Source: JBGSWE01 sp049292975 (GTDB lineage: Bacteria; Patescibacteriota; Saccharimonadia; Saccharimonadales; JACDBH01). From it: a stretch of 12,015 bases of DNA. Under the pieces are notes generated by a model. The model was not told the origin of the DNA and made no database searches. It saw only the letters and a list, made by a program, of their open reading frames with translations. Both the position numbers and the translations under genes were made by a program. The first letter of the stretch is position 1. Every line of letters starts with the position of its first letter. Below, one piece after another: positions 1 to 5,947 of this stretch. Location: positions 1 to 12,015 of the forward strand of contig JBATRZ010000013.1 in the NCBI GenBank assembly GCA_049292975.1, written 5' to 3'.

Positions 1-1
1 G

Positions 2-577
2 GCTCAGTTTTCCGAGTACGCTAAGCGCTTCGGTTCCTTACTGCTAGCAGGTCTGTTCTTACTAACATCAGTCGGCTTCACGGCCATCGTTATCTGGCAG
101 TCTGCCAGAGATAACAAAGACCAGGCAGCACAGGTGAGTCCGGAGCAGGAAACAACTAACCAAGAAACAGGAGAGAATATGTTACAGGGCACACAGCTTG
201 CAGATTTTACACCCAGCACCGAGAGAGTTAGCGAGTTGCAGATAACCGATCCGGTACCAGGCACCGGCCAAGAGGCAAAGAAGGGCGATACCATTACGGC
301 CCACTACACTGGCGCGCTTGTACCGACCGGAGCAATCTTTCAGAGTTCATTAGATACCGGCCAGCCGTTTACCGCAAAAGTCTTAACATCAGAGGAATCC
401 TCTGACGGCAACGGTCTCATCGCTGGCTGGGTAGAGGGCATACCTGGCATGAAGGTTGGCGGCAAGCGGCGGCTTGTTATCCCGGCTGCCAAAGCTTATG
501 GTCCCGCAGGCAGATCACCATCTATTCCTGCCGATACAGACCTGGTCTTCGATATCGAGCTCGTTTCTATCCAATAG
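2..577 (+). CDS. Membrane-anchored FKBP-type peptidyl-prolyl isomerase (5' partial)
   Basis: Peptidyl-prolyl cis-trans isomerase, probably acting outside the membrane on exported proteins. The frame is open from the first bases of the window, so the start lies upstream. The GTG at 134 is only an internal codon. Near the visible N-terminus there is a hydrophobic stretch (FGSLLLAGLFLLTSVGF, then TAIVIW) that looks like a membrane anchor or uncleaved signal. A polar Gln/Glu/Thr-rich linker follows, then an FKBP domain. Family landmarks are HYTG, a phenylalanine followed by QSS where FKBP12 has FDSS, IAGWVEGIPGMKVGGKRRLVIP, AYGPAG and LVFDIELV. The Asp-to-Gln change at the FK506-binding aspartate position is unusual, but catalysis need not depend on it. 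It is followed by a redox gene pair, which fits an extracytoplasmic folding theme. Family assignment is firm; cellular side is inferred from the anchor. Confidence 0.9.
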   Translation, partial: AQFSEYAKRFGSLLLAGLFLLTSVGFTAIVIWQSARDNKDQAAQVSPEQETTNQETGENMLQGTQLADFTPSTERVSELQITDPVPGTGQEAKKGDTITAHYTGALVPTGAIFQSSLDTGQPFTAKVLTSEESSDGNGLIAGWVEGIPGMKVGGKRRLVIPAAKAYGPAGRSPSIPADTDLVFDIELVSIQ

Positions 578-626
578 TACATTTCCAGTTTGGCCAATGA
601 ATGATAAAAACACAACATATAGTGTA

Positions 627-654
627 TTGCACGTTTGCATAAGCGCTATATAAT
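627..654 (+). promoter_or_regulatory. Predicted sigma70-type promoter for the glutaredoxin gene
   Basis: TTGCAC at 627-632 and TATAAT at 649-654 are separated by 16 bp. Transcription would start near 661, giving a leader of about 35 nt before the ATG at 696. The same -35 hexamer is seen again upstream of the GAPDH gene. No terminator is evident between the FKBP gene and this promoter. Confidence 0.6.
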
Positions 655-695
655 GAGTACCAGCCGCATAAAACAACACTAACAGGAGCAAAAAA

Positions 696-944
696 ATGGC
701 AAAAAAAGTCACTATCTACACTACCAACACCTGCGCGTACTGCGTTATGGTCAAGAAATACCTTGGCAATAAGGGCATCGGCTATGAAGAGGTAAATATA
801 GATATGGAGCCTCACCGCCAGCAAGAGGCGCTGGCCATTAGCGGTGCCTTGACCGTTCCTGTTACGGTTGTTACCAAAGAGGATGATTCACAAGAGGTTG
901 TGGTGGGCTTCAATTTGCAAAGATTAGCCCCCGCCGTCGCGTAA
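696..944 (+). CDS. Glutaredoxin / NrdH-like thiol-disulfide oxidoreductase
   Basis: Small cytoplasmic thiol-disulfide carrier of 82 residues, the usual length for NrdH and short glutaredoxins. It has a thioredoxin fold with the dithiol motif C13-A-Y-C16 after the first beta strand, the cis-proline loop T53-V-P55-V, and a late VVGFN segment where glutaredoxins have their Gly-Gly turn. An AGGAG at 684-688 lies 7 nt before the ATG and supports this start. Thioredoxin reductase follows on the same strand, so reduction by that enzyme rather than by glutathione is plausible, as for NrdH proteins. That pairing is inference from context. The natural partner could be ribonucleotide reductase, which is not in the window. 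The stop codon TAA is also the first base-paired triplet of the long palindrome that follows. Confidence 0.9.
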   Translation: MAKKVTIYTTNTCAYCVMVKKYLGNKGIGYEEVNIDMEPHRQQEALAISGALTVPVTVVTKEDDSQEVVVGFNLQRLAPAVA

Positions 945-1064
945 AAAGTCCCTGTTTTGCGAATTACTGCGTTGGAAACTCCGTTCCGCGTGAGCAGTAT
1001 TAAAATACAGCTCACTTGCGGTACTCGCTTCCGCCTTGTACTTCATCAAAACATGAACTTTTTA
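942..1064. repeat. Long imperfect palindrome A (123 bp) after the glutaredoxin gene
   Basis: The two halves are near-complementary over the whole length. Paired blocks from outside in: TAAAAAGT 942-949 with ACTTTTTA 1057-1064; GTTTTG 954-959 with CAAAAC 1047-1052; GAA 961-963 with TTC 1042-1044; TAC 965-967 with GTA 1038-1040; GGAA 974-977 with TTCC 1029-1032; CCGC 986-989 with GCGG 1018-1021; GTGAGC 990-995 with GCTCAC 1010-1015; GTATT 997-1001 with AATAC 1004-1008. The first paired bases are the TAA stop of the glutaredoxin gene. It may act as a terminator, mRNA stabiliser or mobile foldback remnant. It lacks a classic terminal U-tract, although the closing arm carries T5. Confidence 0.75.
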
Positions 1065-1105
1065 ACCTGTTAGTGTAGACTTGAATGAGAGAAGAGGTAA
1101 AAGGG

Positions 1106-1201
1106 ATGAGTGATCAAAAGGTACACGGGAGAATGGATTTGGATGCAGCGCGCGGCGCTGGTGCGGAACGGAACGAGCCGTACAAGGGTACGGTGAAGTG
1201 A
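1106..1201 (+). CDS. Candidate 31-codon small ORF coupled to thioredoxin reductase
   Basis: The ORF opens at ATG 1106 with a good ribosome-binding site (GAAGAGG at 1091-1097, 8 nt spacing). It encodes a 31-residue polar peptide beginning MSDQKVHGRM and ending PYKGTVK. Its TGA stop at 1199-1201 overlaps the GTG start of the reductase at 1198-1200, giving a GTGA junction typical of translational coupling. I do not recognise the peptide. It could be a leader ORF that delivers ribosomes to the reductase start. It could also be the authentic reductase N-terminus separated by a frameshift, since the reductase has a weakly supported GTG start and a non-conserved N-terminal extension. Whether it is translated is unknown. 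Confidence 0.4.
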   Translation: MSDQKVHGRMDLDAARGAGAERNEPYKGTVK

Positions 1202-2247
1202 GTACCGCAAACCAGCAACAAAGCGATGCGCCAAAAGCGTCACAGCAGGTCGCTAGCTCTGCTAGCGGGCAGGCTGGCGCGGTCCAGGCTTCCGTGCATG
1301 AGTTGGTGATTGTTGGGGCGGGGCCGGCTGCCTTATCGTGCGCGATCTATACCACCCGTGAAGATATAGAGACGGTTCTGTATGAAAAGGCCGTGCCCGG
1401 CGGCCTGATAGCTGTAACCGATTGGGTAGATAACTATCCTGGTTTTCCTGAAGGCATCGCCGGCCTGGACCTGGGTGAGAACATGCGCAAACAGGCAGAA
1501 CGTTTCGGGGCCGTTATCGAACTCGGCGAAGTCATAAAGATCGTAGATGAAGGTACCGCTAAAAAGCTTGAGACCGTGGATGGTGATGTGTATGCCAAGG
1601 CCGTGCTTATCGCCACCGGTTCCGGCTACAAAAAGGTAGGTGTACCGGGTGAAGAAGAGTACTACGCCCGCGGCGTCCACTACTGCGCTACCTGCGACGG
1701 GGCTTTTTACCGCGACAAGCGCATCGTAGTCGTAGGCGGCGGCAACTCAGCCGTCCAAGAAGCCATGTTCTTGACACGCTTTGCCAGCCACATTGACATG
1801 CTGGTGCGCTCTGAACTCCGTGCTTCCGAGGTGCTGGTGCATGAATTAGAAGAGAAGTTTGCGGATAAGATTACCGTACACAAAGCTACGACCACTGATG
1901 AGATAGCCGGCCAGGATGGCAAAGTAGTCAAGGTTATCGGCACCAAAGACGGGCAGAGGGTAGAGTTTGAGACCGATGGCGTCTTTGTGTTCGTAGGCTT
2001 GCAGCCCAACACCGGTTTTGTTGGCGAGTCAGGCATTGAGTTGGACCAAATCGGCTTGGTTGCTAGCTCAAACGACCTCGAGACATCCATGCCTGGCGTC
2101 TTTGTCGCTGGCGACTGCCGCAGTGGAGCGACCATGCAGATCGCCACCGCCGTAGGCGAGGGTGCCACTGCCGCCCTGCGCATCCGCGAGTACCTGGAAG
2201 CCCGCGCCCGCGAACATACGCCTTCGCCAGTTGTCGCCGCGCCGTAA
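1198..2247 (+). CDS. trxB: Thioredoxin-disulfide reductase
   Basis: FAD-dependent pyridine-nucleotide disulfide reductase of the low-molecular-weight bacterial type. It passes electrons from a nicotinamide cofactor to thioredoxin- or glutaredoxin-like proteins in the cytoplasm. Landmarks: FAD-binding G40-A-G-P-A-A45; the redox-active pair C163-A-T-C166 followed by Asp-Gly; a second dinucleotide motif GGGNSA from residue 180; and the C-terminal FAD motif G305-D-C-R followed by QIATAVGEGATAA. The segment VRSELRAS replaces the HRRxxFRA that holds the NADPH phosphate in E. coli TrxB, so cofactor preference cannot be assumed. The first 33 residues are Gln/Ala/Ser-rich and absent from the core family. 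The GTG start has only a weak AAGGG upstream and overlaps the stop of the small ORF. A GTG at 1294 would start exactly at the conserved domain. Confidence 0.93.
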   Translation: MSTANQQQSDAPKASQQVASSASGQAGAVQASVHELVIVGAGPAALSCAIYTTREDIETVLYEKAVPGGLIAVTDWVDNYPGFPEGIAGLDLGENMRKQAERFGAVIELGEVIKIVDEGTAKKLETVDGDVYAKAVLIATGSGYKKVGVPGEEEYYARGVHYCATCDGAFYRDKRIVVVGGGNSAVQEAMFLTRFASHIDMLVRSELRASEVLVHELEEKFADKITVHKATTTDEIAGQDGKVVKVIGTKDGQRVEFETDGVFVFVGLQPNTGFVGESGIELDQIGLVASSNDLETSMPGVFVAGDCRSGATMQIATAVGEGATAALRIREYLEARAREHTPSPVVAAP

Positions 2248-2286
2248 GGAGCGGGAGTCGTTGAATTGGTCGTCAGGTATCTTTGA

Positions 2287-2946
2287 CTAAAACTTTCCTG
2301 GAACGTCAGTAATAGCCGCGTGCAGGCCGGCTGCCTTGAAGCGTTCAGCCTGGCGCGGGTTGTTGATGGTATAGCCCGATAGTTCGTAGCTCTTGCTCAT
2401 CAGCTTGATAAATCCAGGCCAGAGCCAGCGCTGGTTCATAATGATGCGTTTTGTACCAAGGGCCCGGGCCCGCCGGCCTGCGCGCATGCCAGACCATTTC
2501 TCGTTTATGCCTAAACCCGCAGTTGGCAGTGCTGCCTTAACTTCGCGCAGAACCCTGAAGTCGAATGATGTGATAACGAACGAACCGGCGTGGAGATTGC
2601 GGCGCAGGTATAGCCGCAGGCAGTCCGTGACGGGCTCGGTGTTTACGCCCGGCTTGATTTCTATATACAGAAACGTCTTGCCCTGCAAAAACCCCAGGGC
2701 TTGGTCCAGGGTGAGCAGATCAGGCCGCAACGCCTTCAGCTCTTTGTAAGTGCACTTAGCAATGATATGCTTGCCGCGCCGCGGGCCAGGAACAAACTCG
2801 TCATGGTTCAGAATGGGCACTTCATCACGTGTAACGCGGACGTCGAACTCAATACCGTCCACGCCCGCCGCCAGCCCAGCCTTAAAGCCGGCCAGAGTGT
2901 TTTCGGGGGCAAGCCCCCTGGCGCCGCGGTGCCCAATAATTTTCAC
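2287..2946 (-). CDS. Glycerophosphodiester phosphodiesterase (GDPD family)
   Basis: Hydrolyses glycerophosphodiesters to glycerol-3-phosphate plus an alcohol, so it serves lipid head-group recycling. The protein has 219 residues, compact for the UgpQ-like TIM-barrel family. Visible catalytic and metal motifs are H6-R7-G8, P14-E15-N16-T17, E33-F-D35, H48-D49 and E96-I-K98, with a late TINNPRQAERFKAAGLHAAITDVP segment matching the family's C-terminal strand. There is no signal peptide, which suggests a cytoplasmic enzyme. The start is GTG at 2946-2944. A GGAAGG on the minus strand (2966-2961) is 14 nt away, somewhat far. The gene converges on trxB with a 39-bp gap and diverges from ppa. Its own leader contains palindrome E. 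Confidence 0.9.
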   Translation of the reverse strand: MKIIGHRGARGLAPENTLAGFKAGLAAGVDGIEFDVRVTRDEVPILNHDEFVPGPRRGKHIIAKCTYKELKALRPDLLTLDQALGFLQGKTFLYIEIKPGVNTEPVTDCLRLYLRRNLHAGSFVITSFDFRVLREVKAALPTAGLGINEKWSGMRAGRRARALGTKRIIMNQRWLWPGFIKLMSKSYELSGYTINNPRQAERFKAAGLHAAITDVPGKF

Positions 2947-2996
2947 GAAACTTGCACCAGCCTTCCATACTTTTTGTTCAAGCCAAAAAGCTCAAA

Positions 2997-3111
2997 AGGC
3001 TTCGCGGCGCCTGGACGCAATTTTACTCTGTGTTGCTCACGCACCGTATCATATATACGGCTTGTTGCGCTTCTCGGGGAGAAATTGCCCCAGGCAGCCG
3101 CATGCAAGCTT
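2997..3111. repeat. Long imperfect palindrome E (115 bp) upstream of the GDPD gene
   Basis: Paired blocks: AGGCTT 2997-3002 with AAGCTT 3106-3111 (one G-T pair); GCGGC 3004-3008 with GCCGC 3097-3101; GCCTGG 3009-3014 with CCAGGC 3090-3095; GCAATTT 3017-3023 with AAATTGC 3082-3088; CTC 3026-3028 with GAG 3079-3081; CCGTAT 3044-3049 with ATACGG 3055-3060 around a 5-nt loop. The middle (3029-3043 and 3061-3078) pairs poorly. The element lies 30 bp upstream of the possible GDPD ribosome-binding site and would fold in that gene's leader. Confidence 0.7.
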
Positions 3112-3156
3112 CGTGACGTCATTACAGATAGTGTACAATAACTTCGTAGAACTAAT

Positions 3157-3216
3157 CTACAAATACCAATGACAAGTGGCTTTTTTGAGCCAAGCGTCAT
3201 TTGTGATCATTCGTAG
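3157..3216. repeat. Foldback H (60 bp) in the ppa upstream region
   Basis: Paired blocks: CTAC 3157-3160 with GTAG 3213-3216; AAT 3162-3164 with ATT 3209-3211; AATGAC 3168-3173 with GTCATT 3196-3201; a symmetric 3x3 internal loop; TGGCT 3177-3181 with AGCCA 3188-3192 around a T-rich 6-nt loop. A possible -10 (TACAAT, 3134-3139) lies just upstream, which would place this hairpin at the start of a ppa leader of about 170 nt. No convincing -35 accompanies that -10. Confidence 0.55.
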
Positions 3217-3232
3217 GCTTCCATTTCGGCGG

Positions 3233-3262
3233 CGTATATGGACATACGACAGAGAAATGTCC
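3233..3262 (+). promoter_or_regulatory. Mutually exclusive hairpins in the ppa leader
   Basis: CGTAT 3233-3237 can pair with ATACG 3244-3248. Alternatively GGACAT 3240-3245 can pair with ATGTCC 3257-3262. The two helices compete for 3244-3245 and for the loop bases, so only one can form at a time. This is an attenuator-like arrangement 54 nt upstream of the ppa ribosome-binding site. The ligand or signal, if any, is unknown, and short pairings like these can arise by chance. Confidence 0.3.
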
Positions 3263-3318
3263 TGTGAATGAGCGCGAATGACGGCTCTCAAAAATGTCAC
3301 GCACTACAAGGAGATATG

Positions 3319-3849
3319 ATGGCAGATTTTAATAAAGTATTTGATGCGGGTGATGTAGACGGCGGCGTTATTAACGTTATCAACGAGATTCCAAAAGGCA
3401 GTAATCTCAAGGTCGAATGGAACCGCCACTTGGCCGTATTTGAGCTTGACCGGGTGGAGCCGCAGATATTCAACAAGCCGTGCAACTATGGCTTTATCCC
3501 ACAGACGCTAGATGACGACGGCGATGAGCTGGATGTGCTGTTGCTGTTAGACGGTGCCGTGCCTACCGGCGTTAAAGTAAATGGCCGCGTGGTCGGTATC
3601 ATGAATTTCGAGGACGACGGCGAGATGGATCACAAGGTTGTTTGCGTCGCTGCTGACGACCGTCACTGGGGTGATACTATCCAAAACATCGATGATGTCT
3701 CTGACGTTTGGAAAAAGCAAGTCGAGCACCACTTCAACCATTACAAAGACCTCAAAAAACCAGGCAGCACCACGGTGCTGGGCTGGGGCGGCGTAGATGA
3801 GGCCAAGGCTACCATCAAGGAATGCCAGGCCCGCTGGTCGCAGCAGTAA
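3319..3849 (+). CDS. ppa: Inorganic pyrophosphatase (family I, soluble)
   Basis: Cytoplasmic Mg-dependent hydrolysis of pyrophosphate to phosphate, which pulls biosynthetic reactions forward. From ATG 3319 it has 176 residues, matching bacterial family I enzymes. A longer in-frame ATG at 3268 would add 17 unconserved residues. AAGGAG at 3308-3313 lies 5 nt before 3319 and settles the start; ATG 3316 would leave only 2 nt. Landmarks: NEIPKGSNLKVEW (K31, E33), N56-Y57-G58 before the signature D67-G-D-E-L-D72-V, and the C-terminal HHFNHYKDLKKPGS...GW block. In this family the signature acidic residues bind the metals. The Nudix gene begins one base after the stop, so the two pyrophosphate/nucleotide-hydrolysis genes form a tight pair. 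The leader is long and structured. Confidence 0.95.
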   Translation: MADFNKVFDAGDVDGGVINVINEIPKGSNLKVEWNRHLAVFELDRVEPQIFNKPCNYGFIPQTLDDDGDELDVLLLLDGAVPTGVKVNGRVVGIMNFEDDGEMDHKVVCVAADDRHWGDTIQNIDDVSDVWKKQVEHHFNHYKDLKKPGSTTVLGWGGVDEAKATIKECQARWSQQ

Positions 3850-3850
3850 G

Positions 3851-4282
3851 ATGCTTCATTATTCTGCAGGCGGAGTAGTAGTCGGACCGGATGGCCGTGT
3901 GGTGATTGTGAACCAGAACCATGACTCCTGGTCACTGCCCAAGGGAAAAATAGAGCCGGGAGAAGATGAAATGGCGGCGGCTAAGCGCGAAATATACGAA
4001 GAGACTGGCCTCACGGACATCGAGATTCTCGAGAATCTCGGCTCTTATGAACGGGCTACCATTGGCCGCGGCGGCAATGGCGAGGATTTAGATAATATGA
4101 AGCACATCACCTTCTTTCTTTGCCGCACCCAACAAACTGACTTAAAGCCGATTGATCCGGAAAATCCAGCAGCGTTATGGCTTGCGCCGGAAGATATCGA
4201 AAACAAGCTCCATCATCCTAAAGACAAAGAATTTTACCGCCAGCAGCTTCCGAAGATTGCCCGCTTGCACACTAAAGCATAA
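3851..4282 (+). CDS. Nudix hydrolase (MutT/Ap4A hydrolase-like)
   Basis: Nudix-fold pyrophosphohydrolase acting on a nucleoside diphosphate linked to some other moiety. The exact substrate cannot be read from sequence, but the WSLPKGKIEPGE context resembles dinucleoside polyphosphate hydrolases. From ATG 3851 it has 143 residues. The complete Nudix box runs from G32 to L54 (G, then E38, R46-E47, E50-E51, G53), with every consensus position filled. The start is one base after the ppa stop (TAAGATG) and lacks its own Shine-Dalgarno, so it is probably translated by coupling. A longer frame back to 3797 would overlap ppa by 53 bp and add unconserved residues, so I rejected it. The -35 of the GAPDH promoter falls inside its 3' end. 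Confidence 0.9.
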   Translation: MLHYSAGGVVVGPDGRVVIVNQNHDSWSLPKGKIEPGEDEMAAAKREIYEETGLTDIEILENLGSYERATIGRGGNGEDLDNMKHITFFLCRTQQTDLKPIDPENPAALWLAPEDIENKLHHPKDKEFYRQQLPKIARLHTKA

Positions 4283-4294
4283 GCGATATACAAT
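4265..4294 (+). promoter_or_regulatory. Predicted sigma70-type promoter for the GAPDH gene
   Basis: TTGCAC at 4265-4270 and TACAAT at 4289-4294 are separated by 18 bp. Transcription would begin near 4301, about 37 nt before the GTG at 4338. The -35 hexamer is identical to the one upstream of the glutaredoxin gene and overlaps the last codons of the Nudix gene. Confidence 0.5.
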
Positions 4295-4337
4295 ACTTCT
4301 TAGATACAAAACAAACTTCTAATGTGGGGGAACAATA

Positions 4338-5402
4338 GTGAAGACAAAGGTGGCAATCAACGGGTTCGGCCGCATCGGCCGCAACGCCTTTAAAATCGCG
4401 TTCGCGCGCTCCGATATCGAAATCGTAGCGGTAAACGATCTGACTGATACCAAGACGCTGGCCTATCTGCTCAAGCACGACAGCAACTACGGTACCTATG
4501 ACAAAGATGTGAAATTTGACGACAATCACATCATCGTAGACGGCCACAAAATCAAGGTGACCGCCGAGCGCGAGCCGGCCAACCTGCCGTGGGGCGATTT
4601 GCAGGTGGATGTGGTTATAGAATCCACCGGCCGCTTTACCGATAAAGAAAGTGCCGGGTTGCATATTAAGGCCGGCGCCAAGCGCGCGGTTATCTCCGGC
4701 CCGACCAAATCTGACGGCGTAGACACCATCGTTTTGGGCGCCAATGATGACAAGCTAGAGGGTGCCACCGAAGTTATCAGCAACGCCTCCTGTACCACCA
4801 ACAGTCTTGGTGCCGTCATGGCGGTACTGGATAGCGAGTTCGGTATTGAAAAATCCATGCTGACCACCGTTCACAGCTACACTGCCAGCCAGGTGCTGCA
4901 GGACGCGCCGGCCAAAGACCTGCGCGAGGGCCGCAATGCCGCCGAAAACATCGTACCAACCACTACGGGTGCGGCTATCGCCGTTACCCTGACCTTGCCC
5001 CAGCTCAAGGGCAAGTTTGACGGCCTGAGCGTACGCGTACCAACACCAGTCGTCTCTATCAGCGACGTCACTGTCCTGTTCAAGCGTAATGTTACGGTAG
5101 AAGAGATAAACGATGCCTTCCGTAAGGCCGCCAAAGAGCCATATTACCAAGGCATCTTAGGTGTCTCAGAAGAGCCGTTAGTAAGTAGCGATTACATCGG
5201 CAACAGCCACTCCGGCATTGTAGACCTGCTGCTTACCAAAGTGGTAGACGGCAACATGGCCAAGGTTATGGTGTGGTACGACAACGAGTGGGGTTACAGC
5301 AACCGCCTGGTAGAAGTCGTGGCTGATACCGGCCGCAACCTGCACGCCAAGGGCCAGCATAGCGCCCACCATGCTGATGGCCATGGTCATCAGCATGAAT
5401 AG
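4338..5402 (+). CDS. gap: Glyceraldehyde-3-phosphate dehydrogenase (phosphorylating), with His-rich tail
   Basis: Oxidises glyceraldehyde-3-phosphate with NAD and phosphate to 1,3-bisphosphoglycerate in the cytoplasm. Landmarks: Rossmann motif INGFGRIGRNAFK at the N-terminus, AVNDL with the aspartate typical of NAD preference, catalytic C152 in SNASCTTN, H179 in TVHSYT, the VPTTTGAA segment and the final WYDNEWGYSNRLVEVV helix. All are complete. The start is GTG with a G-rich GGGGGA (4326-4331) 6 nt upstream. The 354-residue chain ends with about 19 extra residues carrying seven histidines after the normal C-terminus, a likely metal-binding or flexible tail. It heads the central-carbon block. 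Its stop codon lies at the start of palindrome F. Confidence 0.96.
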   Translation: MKTKVAINGFGRIGRNAFKIAFARSDIEIVAVNDLTDTKTLAYLLKHDSNYGTYDKDVKFDDNHIIVDGHKIKVTAEREPANLPWGDLQVDVVIESTGRFTDKESAGLHIKAGAKRAVISGPTKSDGVDTIVLGANDDKLEGATEVISNASCTTNSLGAVMAVLDSEFGIEKSMLTTVHSYTASQVLQDAPAKDLREGRNAAENIVPTTTGAAIAVTLTLPQLKGKFDGLSVRVPTPVVSISDVTVLFKRNVTVEEINDAFRKAAKEPYYQGILGVSEEPLVSSDYIGNSHSGIVDLLLTKVVDGNMAKVMVWYDNEWGYSNRLVEVVADTGRNLHAKGQHSAHHADGHGHQHE

Positions 5403-5469
5403 GTAAGGATTAATAGATAATAGATAATAGATGAGGATCCTTAACTATCAACTATCAAACCTAAACTAT
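5399..5469. repeat. AT-rich imperfect palindrome F (71 bp) between gap and rpiB
   Basis: The arm 5399-5416 (starting ATAG at the gap stop) pairs with 5452-5469 (ending CTAT) at 14 of 18 positions. Near the centre TAG 5428-5430 can pair with CTA 5445-5447 around the perfect palindrome AGGATCCT 5434-5441. The left half contains a short tandem repeat of TAGATAA (about 5414-5432) and the right half two copies of ACTATCA (5444-5457). It fills almost the whole gap and ends 11 bp before the rpiB ATG. Confidence 0.55.
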
Positions 5470-5480
5470 ATAAATTTTCT

Positions 5481-5933
5481 ATGAAAATTTATATCGGGGC
5501 CGATCACGGCGGTTTCCATCTGAAGGAAGAAGTTGAGGCTTACCTAAGAAAAGCCGGCTATGATGTCGAGGACGAAGGCAACATAGTCCTAGACCCGGAC
5601 GATGATTACCCGCAGTTCGCTGCCAAGGTGGCCGTAAGCGTGCTGACCAGTCCGGATGCCGAGCCGCGCGGTATTATTGTTTGTACCGGCGCCCAGGGTG
5701 TGGCTATCGCCGCTAACCGTTATAAAGGCATTCGCGCTAGTGTTGTCTGGGATGCGCACGAGGCCGGGATGACCCGTAACGACAACGACAGCAATGTGTT
5801 ATGTTTAAGCGGCCGGCTGATGGAAGACGACCCCAAGCTGTGGCATGATGTCGTAGATACCTGGCTTAAGACGCCCTTCAGCCGCGCTGCCCGCCACCAC
5901 CGCCGTATTGCGGAACTAGACAAACTAGGCTAA
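5481..5933 (+). CDS. rpiB: Ribose-5-phosphate isomerase B (RpiB/LacAB family)
   Basis: Interconverts ribose-5-phosphate and ribulose-5-phosphate in the non-oxidative pentose phosphate pathway. At 150 residues it is the usual family length. Landmarks: IGADHGGFHLK with D8-H9, catalytic-type C68 in VCTGAQG, IAANRYKGIRA, and a NDSNVLCLSGR segment. The loop normally written CGTGxG is CTGAQG here. The His of the usual EHNDAN is an Asp (D101), a position implicated in ring opening in studied RpiB enzymes. The enzyme is therefore probably an isomerase, but somewhat divergent. No Shine-Dalgarno precedes the ATG; an AT-rich TATATAAA lies only 7-14 bp upstream, so the mRNA could be leaderless or the gene coupled to gap. 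An unknown membrane protein follows 14 bp downstream. Confidence 0.85.
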   Translation: MKIYIGADHGGFHLKEEVEAYLRKAGYDVEDEGNIVLDPDDDYPQFAAKVAVSVLTSPDAEPRGIIVCTGAQGVAIAANRYKGIRASVVWDAHEAGMTRNDNDSNVLCLSGRLMEDDPKLWHDVVDTWLKTPFSRAARHHRRIAELDKLG

Positions 5934-5947
5934 ACAGGAGGAATATG

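Noticed and set aside
567..824. Minus-strand ORF across the glutaredoxin promoter and gene start
   Set aside because: It is antisense to a well-supported gene, has no motif and no ribosome-binding site.
2701..3172. Two plus-strand ORFs of 140-146 residues opposite GDPD and palindrome E
   Set aside because: They are antisense to the conserved GDPD frame, and their residue composition is typical of shadow frames (Arg/Ser/Pro-rich, no motif).
2943..3200. 85-residue minus-strand ORF ending in the GDPD start codon (GTGA overlap)
   Set aside because: It runs straight through palindrome E, its translation shows no domain-like pattern, and it lacks a convincing ribosome-binding site. It is most simply a chance ORF in the GDPD leader.
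3140..3318. Fluoride riboswitch upstream of pyrophosphatase
   Set aside because: ppa is a common target of that riboswitch, but the conserved GAUG and pseudoknot strings are not present. The hairpins seen do not match its layout.
5410..5457. CRISPR-like or satellite repeat array
   Set aside because: The units are only 7 bp, adjacent without spacers and imperfect. They are better explained as parts of an AT-rich foldback.
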